A DNA stretch of 64,000 nucleotides from NCBI GenBank assembly GCA_011009095.1, contig VTPC01007391.1, positions 37,854-101,853 on the forward strand, given 5' to 3'. The position numbers and the translations under genes were made by a program. This stretch comes from Ignelater luminosus. Lineage: Eukaryota > Arthropoda > Insecta > Coleoptera > Elateridae. Positions 12,201 to 23,718 of this stretch are shown here, piece after piece; position 1 is the first letter of the stretch; the number at the start of each line of letters is the position of its first letter. The notes under the pieces were generated by a model. The model had not been told where the DNA came from. It did no database searches and saw only the letters and a list, made by a program, of their open reading frames with translations.

Positions 12201-15200
12201 ACTACAATTAATTTAAACAAGAAGTGTTTAATAATTCATAATTGTATGTAAAATAAATAATACTCCCAACTAATAAACATGCGGGTTTACATTTATAGCC
12301 CAGTCAATCTGTCATCAAAAAGGGGGGTTAGCTGGCATCAAATGGGATAGTTCTGATTTTTATATAATGTTTCATATGGTTAGATCCTAATGATGAATCT
12401 AAATTTTCGTTATAAAATATCCAAAACCCTGCAAAATTTTAGACCTTTTTTTGGCGACTTTAATCCTAAAGCACTGGTTTCTCAGCCAAAACGATTCTAT
12501 TCTGCCTTAAAGTCAACTAAATTTGCAACAATTTAGGACCAGAACGGCTTCTATAGGCTTGGTAGTTATCAAGATACAGTTCTTCAAAGTATTGCAATTT
12601 TACCAGACATCACGAAATTTTCGACCATTTTTCGGTTTTTGTCGATTTTAACCCTGAAGCACTGGTTTTTCGCCAAGCATGATTAGTCTTACTTTTAAAG
12701 GAAATTAAATTTGTGACTATTCAAGGCCAAAACGGTTTCATTAGCCTAATAGTTTTTAATTAAAACCTATTACAACATCTGAGCAACATCTAGATACGCG
12801 ACCCTCTCGCATTACGAGAGATGAAGCAGATACAGAGAAGCTCAGACACTGGTTCTCTCAACACTCCTATTTTCTAAAACGGAATTGATCGTGTCAATAA
12901 GCAATAGACTTCTTGGAAGTGAAAATGTGAACTGCCACATGACTCTAGAGATTGGGTGGGAAGGTGTGTCAAAAGTTGTCAGCCAAAATTTGGAGTAAGT
13001 GAAATTTAGACGTAAAAATAAAATGGTATTGCTTTCTGCTGCTGTTAATTCTATTACTGTTAGTTATAGAAACATGACAATCAACCCTCTCACACTCTTC
13101 CACAGGTTGTGCATTTTAAAACAGTCAAATGAAAATTTGAAACAATTTCTCACTTACGAACTTTTACTTTTTTCAGTGTCTTTATTCGATGAAGAGGGAA
13201 TGTGTAAGAGTACCAAGTCTTTGTGGCTGGTGAGCATCTGCTTCACAAAGTTGTGTGGCCTCGAAGTGCTTTTCTCGGTTCGATAGCTGCAAGGTACATT
13301 CAAAACTTAAAACCTTACTGTAGCCGTGATTCTTGACGGCTATCCATCAGATCAGCAAAGCTATACTAAGAGCTATGAACGTGTTCGTCGAGCGAAGGAA
13401 CTCTCATACCCTGCTGCCATATTCAATGAAACAACCATTACTCAAGTTGTCCAAGAAAACTTTTTTGCAAATGAAGGAAACAAGATTCGTTGTATTGAAA
13501 TGCTCAAGACATTTCTAAAAAAAAAGCTAAAGTGCAAGTGCAACAGGCAATCGAAGATGCCGATACGCTGATTGTGACCACTGCCATTTCTATGGCTTCT
13601 CAATATGACATTGTGACGATTGCTGGTGAAGACATGGATCTGCTAGTTCTCTTGACGGGATTGGAAAAATATCAAAAGAATATATTCTTCCAAAAATCTG
13701 GAAGAAGGAAATCTCCGGATGTTCATTACTCAACAACTTCCTTGAAGTGTGTGTCATCGGCTGAACATTTACTATTTATTCATGCATTCAGTGGATGCGA
13801 CACCACATCTGTGCCTTTTGGGCATGGAAATATGAAATTTTTCTCGACAATACAAGTCATACCTTAAGGAGAAGACTAGTGTTTTCCTTGACTCTGACGT
13901 TACACCTGAGAAGGTAGCTGAAGCGGGTGAGAGCTTCATAGTTGGGCATAGTTGGGGGCAATTTAAGTCTAAACCTCAGCGATCTACGCAATCAGCTGTG
14001 TGCAAGGACTGCAGAAAAAACAAATTTTAACCTTGCGAGATTATCGCTAACTCGAGATGTTGCAAGACTTCACTGTCTGCAGTCCTACCACCAGGTAAAA
14101 ACAAACTTTCTTCCTTTTCCTGGCTTTTAATTAATTTTTACGGTTGCTTTTCTCAGGTGCAAAAATGGTTGGGAATTGAGAAAAATTCTGCTGATTGAGG
14201 TTGGGTGGTTACCCCTCAAGGACTCACTCTTAAGAAGATGGAAAATGATCCAGCCCCTGCATCCCTATTGCCATTAACATATTGCAGCTGCAAAAAGGGT
14301 TGCAGGAATGCCTGTAGCTGTAGGAGATCTGAATCTAAATATTCACAAGTGTGCATGAATTGCAGAGGTCAGTCATGTGAAAATGCTCCAGAACTTATTC
14401 TTGACGGTGATTTCCCATACCTCAACCTTGCATTAGAAGATTTAAACAAAATTTCTTGGAAGGAGACAGATACAGTTTATGAAAAGACTGAAAAGTGGAG
14501 GAAACGGTCATTGAATAACAAAAAGAAAAAACATCTAGTGACAGTGCGTTGAAGGCCATTCTCGGTCCATTAAAAGATAAACCTCAAACGAGAATCAATT
14601 GTAATGACAATGTGACAAAACAATTCACCAGTCTACTTCTTGCATTAATTTTAAACAATAACAATGCATAATAATTAACCAAACCATTTCTTTATGGAAA
14701 ATGCTATCACCTATAACTCTTTTACTATTGAGTTTTGGACATACATGTATTAGGCATTTTCGACTTGAAATTACCCAAAGAACATACCTTTAAGCTATGG
14801 CAGTCGAGTCGCGGGACACCCTGTATAAAAATCAGAACTACTCCATTTGATGAGAGACAAAATGGACAGATTGACTGGACTACTAAGTGATTTCATGTAT
14901 ATCCACACTACATATACCTTCATGCTGCCCATATCTACGCCTTTTAGCACAAGACTCGCCCAATTGAAAATATCACTTGTTTTCGATTTTTAATTCAGGA
15001 CGACGTTTTTCGAGACGCTATTATCAACCTTTTTAAAGATAATTGATTGCCTTACCCATATATGAAAAGAGTTGTGGGTAGGAACATATAGGGCGAAATA
15101 CGACAAAGACAAACTACAATAGGTGGCACTCAATTTGGTTGATTCAGCATTTATGGTATAGAAAGTCCTACCTTCGTACGATTAATGTCTTCAAGGCATT

Positions 15201-17604
15201 AAATCTCGTCAGATAAAAAGCATAAAAGTGTCAGTGCCGCTTGTTTGATTCAATACTCTTAGGTAAGCCATTTAAAATTATAAAAGTCCGGTCTTGGTGT
15301 GACCTTTCGTTTTGGAGATACAAACAAAACTAAAAAACAAGACAATCTTCGATGCTTGAATTGCTGAATAATTCCATTTTCATACCATGATCGATTCCCA
15401 AAATCCAGATGATGTTAGAAATAAACAAGATTATCGGTGCTCGGATTATTGAAGAGTTTTCAATGTCCATTATCAAGAACCAAAGTTCCGTGTCTGAACA
15501 ATTCATTCTTAAAATCTAGAAATTGTTGGAAAAAACTAAAAAAGATGGCTGAGCAGTAATCTAGTTCTAAAGAGTTTCTGCCAAACTATTCATTGATAGT
15601 ACTCGCCAATCCTGAGATAAGAAAATTAACTTTCATCATTGTTTTCTTTTCAAAGGTTGATCGCCAATAACAGGTTAATCTTAAGGACAGGTAACTATGG
15701 ACGATTACTTCCAAAACAGTTTCATCCTTGTCTTACACGCTATTTCCTGTATTTCCCATTCTTGTTCCATCTTAAGGATTGTATATTAGTCGAAAAACCA
15801 GCAATAACTTTTGGTATGTCATCGCCAAGGAAATGTTATAATTTATTTAATTATACTAGAGATATCAATCATGGAGATGATCGTCTGGTAATTCGAAGTT
15901 AGAATGTATCGCGACGGCCCTTTTCAAAACAACAGAAAACAATACAATTTTGAAACTATAACGTGACTGCATCATCTTCTTTTGCTGACTTTAGAGGAAG
16001 GCTGTGGAGGCTAAGTTATAACTCCGACTTTCCGAGATTGACATGACCAAATGAGATGGTTCAACAAAGGTGGTCGAAATTCAATCTTCCGAAATATGCT
16101 AACAAAATAATGGTAGGAGATATACTAAAAAATTCAACTCTTCAGATATGGACGGGGTGGGTGTGAAAAAACAAAGAGGATCAAATCTACCTGATCAATC
16201 TTGCTTAGAAGCTTGTCACAATGTTTGGTATTTTTTCGCTATTTTTCAAAAAAAAGTTATTGACAATATTCAAAAAGAATTTATTCGTTGTCTTGGCTAC
16301 TGTCAGGTTGCCAACGTGCACAATTTGAACATTTAATTTAATATTGTGAAATTTTGAGGTCGTTTTTCTTCAGAATTTTCTTATGTGACCTATACCCATA
16401 ATTACCTTACCGTATGTAAAAAAATGTACTCTTTTAAATTCCGTAATAAAATATAGGGGTTGCCATTAAAAAATATCGATGACGTCATATCTTTTATATG
16501 ACTCACCCTGTATAAATATTTTCTGTTTAAGAAAATGCGCATTTAAAAATAAAGATCGACGGGTCCGAGCGTTTTTCCTAAAAGTTCGATCCTGAATTTT
16601 TAAAGAATTTATGCACTACTTTACGAAAGCACTGTATATCTATATCCTTAGTAAGTTAAACACTCTGTGTACCATTAGCAAAGATAAATAGTAACGGACC
16701 TAGTTCACTACCTTGGGGCACGTCAAGATATGCTCTGTAATTACTGAGCGAAATCCGTCACAGCATATTTAAATAATAGGAGAAGGTTGTCGAGAAATCC
16801 AATATCAGTCAACTTTCTCAATAAGATGCCATTTTCAAAAACAAACATATTGCGAAAATTAGTTAATGATATAAAGAAGCAAAATATCTTACCTATGAGA
16901 TTTCCAAGATGAGAATTCTTCAGAGATCCAGCACTTGCAACAATAGCACAGGTGTCAAAGTGTTTATTCTCAAATAAATCTTTTTTTGGTAAATAGTCTT
17001 TAAAAACATTTTTACTAAACGGATAATCCGTTCTCTTTATAGTTTTAATTTGAATATCTTTAAACCGACAAAGTACTTCTTCAGTATTTTTATTCATAAA
17101 ACTCCCTTTACTACCGTTATACTTTAAATTATAGGGATTTTTATTTTTATTTCTTAACACATTACTTTCTTCCATAAATACTCTCTTTAATTCTTTTAAC
17201 AATTGTTCTTTATAGGCTACATTTTTTATATCACAATCATTTGTACTATCGTTGCGTAAACATTTAAATTTTGGACTGTCCATTTTAAAATCGGCATTCT
17301 GCAGATTTGGAAACCTTGGTTTGCTATTTTTTATTATAGTTATAGGATTTTCTTTCGTGGCGTGTTTAATTCTTTTCCTTCTTTCTATGGAATAATTTGA
17401 TAGCTTCATACTGTCGTTGAAATATCCGGGCGGATAACCTCGATTATAGTAATATATTTGTTGATCGTAATTATAAACTGCAGTCGGTGTTTGATTTTCT
17501 ATGTACATCCAATATTGGGACCATAATAAATACATATACCCACACATACCAAAAAATACTAAATTTATAAATACCCAAATTGAAACTACCAGAGCACGCA
17601 TCAT
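8840..17604 (-). CDS. ST6Gal-type sialyltransferase, partial (C-terminal exons not in window)
   Basis: Type II Golgi enzyme expected to transfer sialic acid from CMP-sialic acid to terminal galactose of glycoproteins (GT29 family, orthologue of the single insect alpha-2,6-sialyltransferase). Two coding exons are visible: 16893-17604 (237 codons plus one base) and 8840-9214 (375 bases). Both joins are phase 1 with donors GTAAGA and GTATGT and a TTTTCAG acceptor. The splice creates an Asp codon that completes sialylmotif L: CAIVASAG...LGNLI from one exon joins DSHNLVLRFNHAPT from the next. This, with a DPSNFTASLEDWYQQPEF block and the NPPSSGFLG end, identifies the family. The S, III and VS motifs were not found further left and should lie beyond the window edge or in an exon I missed. 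The 7.7-kb intron hosts the element at 12298-14880. Confidence 0.9.
9215..12297. other. Sialyltransferase intron, left part
   Basis: No supported gene. Two pairs of overlapping opposite-strand frames (10106-10389, 11643-11976) show no recognisable domain. At 11034-11057, GAGCCAATTCGGCCAATTTGGCTC is a near-perfect palindrome. Confidence 0.5.
12430..12765. repeat. Two diverged direct repeats of about 180 bp
   Basis: Copy 1 (about 12430-12580) and copy 2 (about 12612-12765) share AAATTTTNGACC, GCACTGGTTT, GCCAA(A/G)..GATT, CAACTAAATTTG/GAAATTAAATTTG and ACGGCTTCTATAGGCTTGGTAGTT/ACGGTTTCATTAGCCTAATAGTT-like blocks in the same order. They lie in the non-coding left part of the inverted-repeat unit. 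Confidence 0.6.
12785..14552 (+). pseudogene. Decayed repetitive-family gene, FEN/PIN-like nuclease motif plus Cys-rich tail
   Basis: Successive frames align to one protein type that recurs in arthropod genomes. About 12785-12870 reads ITRDEADTEKLRHWFSQHS. 12999-13230 includes NPLTLFHRLCILKQ and SLFDEEGM. 13326-13517 starts ILDGYPSDQQ. 13532-13857 includes DADTLIVTTAI, AGEDMDLLVLLTG and HAFSGCDTTSVPFGHG. 13942-14094 ends LQSYHQ. An intron at 14095-14156 (GTAAAA...TCTCAG) precedes VQKWLG, and a Cys-rich stretch at 14275-14390 (YCSCKKGCRNACSCRR, CMNCRGQSC) follows. The acidic GEDMDLL and GCDTTS motifs resemble the FEN/XPG nuclease core; this is inference. Breaks: a frameshift in the A-run at 13517-13525, another near 13857, one near 13940, and an in-frame TGA after KNSAD near 14195. 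Confidence 0.65.
14883..16892. other. Sialyltransferase intron, right part
   Basis: No gene seen. A lone CACCCTGTATA terminus at about 16505 and a GATGACGTCAT palindrome near 16479 suggest worn repeat ends. Confidence 0.5.
16893..17604 (-). CDS. Sialyltransferase first coding exon: signal anchor, stem and start of motif L
   Basis: The ATG at 17602-17604 directly follows a polypyrimidine-CAG acceptor, so a 5' non-coding exon must exist upstream. Residues about 4-27 form one hydrophobic segment (VVSIWVFINLVFFGMCGYMY) after a very short cytoplasmic tail, the type II signal-anchor layout of Golgi glycosyltransferases. A long lysine- and asparagine-rich stem follows, low in complexity and poorly conserved as usual in this family. 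Conservation begins at LCRFKDIQIKTIKRTDYPF and ends with CAIVASAGSLKNSHLGNLI, whose first Cys is the motif-L cysteine that pairs with motif S. The open frame continues past the splice donor to 16741 but that extension is intronic. Confidence 0.88.
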
Positions 17605-18116
17605 CTGGAAAAAAAGAAAATTATTATATGATTCTGAATAGCTATAACATACTACAGTCATCTTGTTTTTAGGGTATACTAAGGGCTAATCCTAAAAGTA
17701 ATTATGTTTGCAAAATATGCATAACGCGATTTGCTTTTGAAATAATTTTACAGAGACCACCAGCATTAAGGCTGTATAACTCGCGCTACAATATGTTTGC
17801 TTGTTCCTGGTTTCAATTTTTATTTTTGGAAATAAGTATTATGGTTTTCTAAGATCATATGGAGTTTATTTTTGAATGCATTTTCTTAAAAACCCAATCA
17901 AGATATCTTTTGAATAATTTCTTAAAATTGTAAAGACTTTTAGCAAGTCTATAATTATAAACAGCCTTAACTGCCAATAACTTAACAATATCTGGCTTGT
18001 TCTAGTTATATCGACTAGCACAGAGTGTAACACCCAATTTTAAAATAAATGTACATAAAAATAATAAACACAGATAAGTATGAACAAACGAAACATAACG
18101 TTAAAGTAATGTAGTA

Positions 18117-18723
18117 TACAGGGTGTCCTGTAAATGCCATTAAAGCTTCAGTTAAACATCTTCTATGAGTGCTTATTGCAAATCTGCAGAAAGAAGATTT
18201 CTCCTCAGCTTAGTTTTCTTGTACAAGTGGTTAGAAATTAACAACTTTAACACTAAAGAAACAGAAACCAAAAAATCGAATCCAAAGGAAGCCATTACCA
18301 ATTCAAGACATAAATCTGTTGAAACAACAATTACTCTTGATAGAGCACAGCACTATTAGATTTCTCTTTTTGAAGATGCTGTTAAAAATTGAATTCTTAC
18401 CAAAAAAAAATAGATATGACAAACATGCAAGTCTTGAGTGTACTGATAAATTCGATGAAATTAGTTGCCAGCAATTTTTTCAAGTTTTAACAATTTTATG
18501 GTTTATTATCACTGGAATAAAATTGATAAATCTTTGATTTCTTGGGATAGTTTGGTTCCTGTATTTGATAATTTTGTATTTACCTGCAGCAGCGTTGCCA
18601 AGTTTAAATTTCTTTTTCTGGTTTGTGCGACAAATCTAAGTAAGTCGGAACATTTGTGTTTTCAATTTAGGTTGAAGAAGACTGCTACCTAAAGTTTTAT
18701 TGACATTTACGGGACACGCTGTA
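18117..18723. mobile_element. 607-bp terminal-inverted-repeat element, non-autonomous
   Basis: The left end TACAGGGTGTCCTGTAAATG and the right end (minus strand) TACAGCGTGTCCCGTAAATG match over about 28 bp with four mismatches, and TA flanks both sides (18115-18116, 18724-18725). Three short open frames inside overlap each other in different frames and show no transposase motif, so I treat them as chance. The TACAGGGTG terminus recurs at several other places in the window. Confidence 0.75.
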
Positions 18724-21171
18724 TATGCATTACAAAAGAAAGTGTTTCACGACTTATTTACATATAAAGTTCAACAAATGAAAACGAATATTTTAGCTTT
18801 GTTCAAGGTACGTAAAAAAGTCAAGTAATTTCTTATATCAAGAAGGTCTTGCTAAATTAGAAGCAGAAGCTCTAATCACAAATTTTTTATTTGAACATTC
18901 ATCTTTTATTTCGCATCTAAATTTCTTAAAAGTTAATAAGTTTAGTGCACTTATATGCTAAAGCTTTAAGCATAGAGAATTTGGATACAAACAACTTGAC
19001 AAGTTAACTTCAATATTATTTAGTGAAAAATCTATCTAATTACAATGAATCAAATCGTCTGTGGGATATTCTCGGTAATATGTATTACCTACAGCCAGAA
19101 TCATTAAAAATGAAACAAAGTTACAAAAAAGCACTTTGAATATGTACATACATGCATACATGTGGTTTGAAAATTACTCGGAAATTTGTTTGTAGCCATT
19201 ACTGGAATAGAGACTAGTGACCTTACTAGAGCTAACTAAACTGATCCATTCTGTACAAGTTATGGAATTTACTACTTTTGTACTTATTTACACACATTTT
19301 GTTTTTCTCAGAACCGACTTTTAGAGATAATATAACATCTGATAGTTTTCATAATTCGCCGACTTCACGTCTAAAGTACCTAGTCAATTTTAAAGCTAAA
19401 CGGTCTTGACTAACAGCCAGTTCATGACCTCGAAATAATTTTCTGAAACGTCACACGCGCAATTACGCGGACGTGTGTTACCCTATCGAACTATTACGCC
19501 TTTGGAAGGTGTTTTTCTTATAAAATTAGGTAAACATCTTGTATACCATTACTATGGTAATATTTATTGTTCGTCCTCCTTAAATCTTATTAAATTAAAA
19601 GCCAAGAGCACAGTCATTTGAAAATTTCACACTGAATCTATATTTTGTTTGCTGCCTTGCTTGGTTCTCAATGTTAGTAATGAATCGATGCGATGTTCTA
19701 ACATCTGCAATCATTTACTTTAGGAAATTGTAACTTTCTTTATTGAGGCAGTCGAGAACCAAAGATTCAATGCTCTGCTTTTGCAAAAATCTAAATGTGA
19801 TTGTCTCTCGAAATAAGAATTGGATATTAAAGAAGAAATTTGTCAAATAACAGTTAAGCACATTCAAAGTTATCAGGAAAGGCTGAAAAGCCCCCAAACT
19901 TTCTTTTCTCTGACATCGTTATTAAAAGTACCCACACTGGCATATTTATTTTATTAAAATATGAGGTTACATTTTTAAACCTCTTGGTGATGGTGAAAAC
20001 GCGCTTGAAATGATAAATACCAATGTTTCTGATACCAACACCAATACTTTTGTACTTGGTAGTACATTTTAGATGTTCTATATTTTAAGTCATTGATTTT
20101 GCAAGATTTCTAACCTGAAATGATACACATTGTGCAAATCATTTCCTAAAAGCAAAAGTGTCTTCCGTTCAAATGTCTGAAATTCTCACGAAAAATCCCT
20201 CTAGACCTTGTTTAACTTATAAAAAATCATTAGACAGTTTCCTCATTATTCCTCGAAATTCTTACAGAATGTTGTTCTACTTAACTTTCTTGTAAAACAA
20301 GAAACACCAAATAAATTTCTATGATATTTGGTATCTGACTTTCCATAGCAGGTCAAAGTCATAAAGTGAGATTCAATTAACGTTCTGTAAATTCCGAGAA
20401 ATTTATTCTTTGTTGAATGACAACTCCAAGAAACACTAGTAATACAGCAGTGCACGATTCTACAATAAGTAAACATTTTCTCAAGAAGCTTTGTATAAGT
20501 ATATATAACAAACATTGCTTAACTTAACAAAATATAAGATGTCTTGATGCGTCGAGGCGAAAATATTTTATACTCTTTATTATCAATAGCTAAAATTATT
20601 ATGTTTCTTTGGGCTTTTAACAATTTTCTAAACCGTATCTCTGAACTCAAAAGAAAAGTCTAAAATATATATTCCCAACACATCATTAACTATCAAGGCT
20701 CGTTACAGAAATAAAAACGGTACTAAATTAAAACTCTTCTGATACTACGAAAGTCTTGCTATTTTAGTAAAATGCATTTTACCTAAGAAGAATATGAAAA
20801 CAAATTCGAACTCGACCGTAAACAATTGTTCATGCGCAGAAGATGGTATTACCAAAGCTGTTAATTACTGAAAAATAATTGCTAAAATGTTTAACTATCC
20901 TTTTCTTACGACAACTCCAAATCAAACACTCTATTTGAAACAGTCTGTACAATAACACATGCATACTTACAAAACGGCAACTACCATTTTGTAGATCACA
21001 ATGACTAGATCTAGTAAAAGCAGAATCTGACTTTATGGTACAAAATGGAATCTACGGTTCTTTTCCACAAAAAATATTCTAGTGGCCGAAAACATTGTGG
21101 AAGCTATAGAATGTTAGCAGATTGCACGATATTTTCCAAGATACATAGATTTAGTCAGAGGCTACCATTCG

Positions 21172-21349
21172 TACCTATTGCAGATGGAGATATTCCATGA
21201 TCCTCAGTTACAGTCCCTGTAGTTGGTCTATTTGAATTTACGTGAATGTCGTTTGGCTCACGAAATTCTGCATGAACTTGATGATGAAGATTTTCTTCAA
21301 TAGAGGGAAAAATCATGTCCATTTTTAATTTTCTTCCACCAAGTTCCAT
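21172..21349 (-). other. Candidate unassigned coding exon
   Basis: A minus-strand open frame starting MELGGRKLKMDMIFPSIEEN and running to SPSAI before a possible donor ATAG|GTACGA at about 21171. It is open upstream to a TAA before AIIRITNLEICL. Composition (few Phe/Tyr/Cys, mixed polar residues) looks more protein-like than neighbouring chance frames. I do not recognise a family, and it cannot be joined in frame to the sialyltransferase exon at 17604 (phase mismatch). Confidence 0.25.
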
Positions 21350-22199
21350 TAAACAAATCTCAAGATTCGTAATACGTATTATCGCTTACTTAAACATTGA
21401 ATTAACAAATTCATTTTACGCCACATATATGGTTTCAGTCCCAAAATCTTCATATACGACGATCTCGAGAATTGGGGTCATGTATTTTAAATTAAATCAA
21501 ATTTAATGTCTTCAGTATGGATGAGTAGAAACAAGAGACCAGAGACAGATAAAAACATAGACGAGGATTGCAAAAGATTCACTTTTTCTTACGACAGGGA
21601 ACTATTTGTAGCAGCACAGTTGAACATTGGTTTTTGTTAGTTTCTTTATATTTTGTTGCGTCACAATATAGAAAATCAGCAATACGTCCTTCCTTCCAAA
21701 TCGCCAGTAGTAAACAAGAGAGAGCTAGCTTACTTTAGATATGCTCATTTGCTTCTTTTTTCTCTTATTATTCCCTTTTAAGAACATAGAGTAGAGATTC
21801 CTTTCATTTTTGCCTATTCTTTGCTGGGGTACCCAACTTCGCTATTGTAGTTTTAGTCCCTCCTTTTTCTTGTCCCGTGTTGGTTCCACCTCAGGTGGCT
21901 TTAAGTATATAATTTTTATAAAAACTCTTTTTTTAAAGATTGACTTTTTATATTGCTAAACGTTTCAAAGACAACAATTTTCTTCCTCATTAACTAAATA
22001 TAGATACTGTATAATATACATATAGCAAAAATTAAAATAACAAAACTTACCTAAAATTAAAATTAATATTAATATTATAAATATAAACAGTAATGGTATA
22101 AATAATTATAAATTTGACATTTGTCAAGTTAATAAAATAATATAAAAATTATTAGACATTTCCGATTATTAAATAACATTTGGAAATTTCGATTGATTG

Positions 22200-23520
22200 A
22201 TCTTCAGCATTGATACTCATAACTTCTGTTTTATTATTCTTGTTTACGTGTAATTCCACTTCCTGTGACTCTTAGGTTGTTTAATTTTTAATTTAACATG
22301 TCTGTATTATTATGTGCCAATGAGCATTCAACTTCTAGTCAACTATATCAATATGTTTAAGATTATCCTGTAAAAAATGTTGTTTACTATGCTCATCAGT
22401 CTTCACAAATTTTTAAGTCACCTTAGAAAATTTTATCATTAAACCTCTTTTCATTCCCCTGGAAAGCTTTTCTTGGTGCATATTTTTCCAATAGAGGTTT
22501 GAACATACCATCTCTACATCTGTCCTTTAATATTTTTATTTTAATGTCATTTATTTTCGCCATTTTACCACCTTCCACTTGCTTCATTGCATTTGCGATT
22601 TCTTCTTTTGTTGAGCAGGCAATATTTATTGGTAATTCGTTACAATTTTGTATTTGTAACCCTATGTTTTCTTAGTATTTAGTCCGTTTTGAAAATATTC
22701 TTGCTATCTCTGTAATTGTTCATTGTCTGTACAAGTCTCATCACTCATCCACTCTGATTTTTTCTTCTTGGAAAACTCACATATTCTCTTGTATGTTTGT
22801 AAAATTAAATCTTTACAATTGTTTGTTTGTTGTTTGTACTAATATTTACCTTTTTGATATTGTGTATCTACATTCCACTGTCCTATTTTCATTAAATTTC
22901 TTTTTTTTCTCTATTTTGTATTATTTCTTCGCCATTCAAATCGTTTGCCGTTTCCATAGTCTTTTTCGTTACCAATTGGTCCATTCTCGCAAAATTGATG
23001 AGTCTTTTAGACCTGCAACTTTATCCAGTTTTATAAGCTTCTTACCTTGTAGTTAGATTCCATCTATGTTCTACGTATGTTGTTAATCTATATATTTGGT
23101 AATTCACTAAGGCCTTATTGACCTTCACAATTTCTCTTAATTCACGTTGTACTTCTTTCTCTTTTACGATTAGACCGTTGTTGTTCCTTCCCACTTTTCT
23201 TTCTCATAGTATTTCCATCTTTGTTCCAGTTCAATAACTTTACTTTCCAATTTATCTTCTCTTTCTTCCATTCTTTGTTTTTTTTTAATTTCCGTTTTCA
23301 ATCAGTTATCTCTTCCTTGCATTTTTTTCAGCTCATTTCTGTTTAATTCCATTTCTTTACATAAACACTTTTGTAGCTTCTTACAGTTTTTATTCATTTC
23401 CCCTATCATTTCGTTCATAAAACGATCAACGATTTTTATTCTCATTCGCGTCTTCTGTTCGTAACTCTTTTCACTACGGGTTACCTAACTTTGCTGTTAA
23501 ATTAAGTATTGTCTGGAGGT
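22200..23520 (-). mobile_element. Degraded LINE (non-LTR retrotransposon) with ORF1 coiled coil and start of reverse transcriptase
   Basis: Read on the minus strand, about 23460-23100 encodes a lysine/glutamate-rich coiled coil (RMEEREDKLESKVIELEQRW), followed by a shifted RNNNGLIVKEKEVQRELREI. This is the ORF1 type that in insect LINEs ends near an RRNNIVIKG-like motif. Further 3', about 22690-22430 reads TKEEIANAMKQVEGGKMAKI, NDIKIKILK, matching the segment before RT motif 1 (usually LK.MKNGKA.G.D.I). The order fits a minus-strand LINE. Stops and frameshifts are numerous. The open frame on the plus strand at 22793-23056 is a shadow of this remnant. Confidence 0.55.
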
Positions 23521-23718
23521 CTACACTTAATTTTATTTATATTCAGATTTATCGATTTTTATAGCTGTTTTTACAGAACACTTTGCTTATTCTTTCACGT
23601 TGTAATTTACTACTCAAAGTTCGCTTTAAATGCGGGACAGTCCGCTAAGCGATTAGCCCGTCATTGCGCTCTGTTACTCTTTTAGATACGATAGTGTTGA
23701 GGTATCAAAAGTTGTATA

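Larger units (their letters stand above)
12298..14880 (+). mobile_element. Inverted-repeat-bounded unit carrying a FEN/PIN-like gene
   Basis: The ends are imperfect inverted repeats of about 60-65 bp. The left 12298-12363 begins GCCCAGTCAATCTGTC; the right, 14822-14880 read on the minus strand, begins GTCCAGTCAATCTGTC. Both share CATCAAATGG and TAGTTCTGATTTTTATA further in. TA lies immediately outside both ends (12296-12297, 14881-14882), compatible with a TA target duplication. The interior contains a decayed multi-exon gene on the plus strand and a 180-bp direct repeat at the left. No DDE transposase, reverse transcriptase or helicase was recognised. It sits in the sialyltransferase intron in opposite orientation to that gene. 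Confidence 0.65.
17605..22199. other. Upstream region of the sialyltransferase gene
   Basis: Should contain the sialyltransferase promoter and 5' non-coding exon, which I cannot place. It holds the 18117-18723 element and the unassigned exon candidate at 21172-21349. Otherwise nothing recognised. Confidence 0.5.

Noticed and set aside
16741-16892. Extension of the sialyltransferase exon to the end of the open frame
   Set aside because: A strong GTAAGA donor at 16892 and the exact completion of motif L by the next exon show this is intron.
18165-18692. Transposase inside the 18117-18723 element
   Set aside because: Three short overlapping frames without DDE motifs.
22793-23056. Plus-strand 87-codon frame
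   Set aside because: Shadow of the minus-strand LINE remnant; low-complexity Phe/Leu translation.
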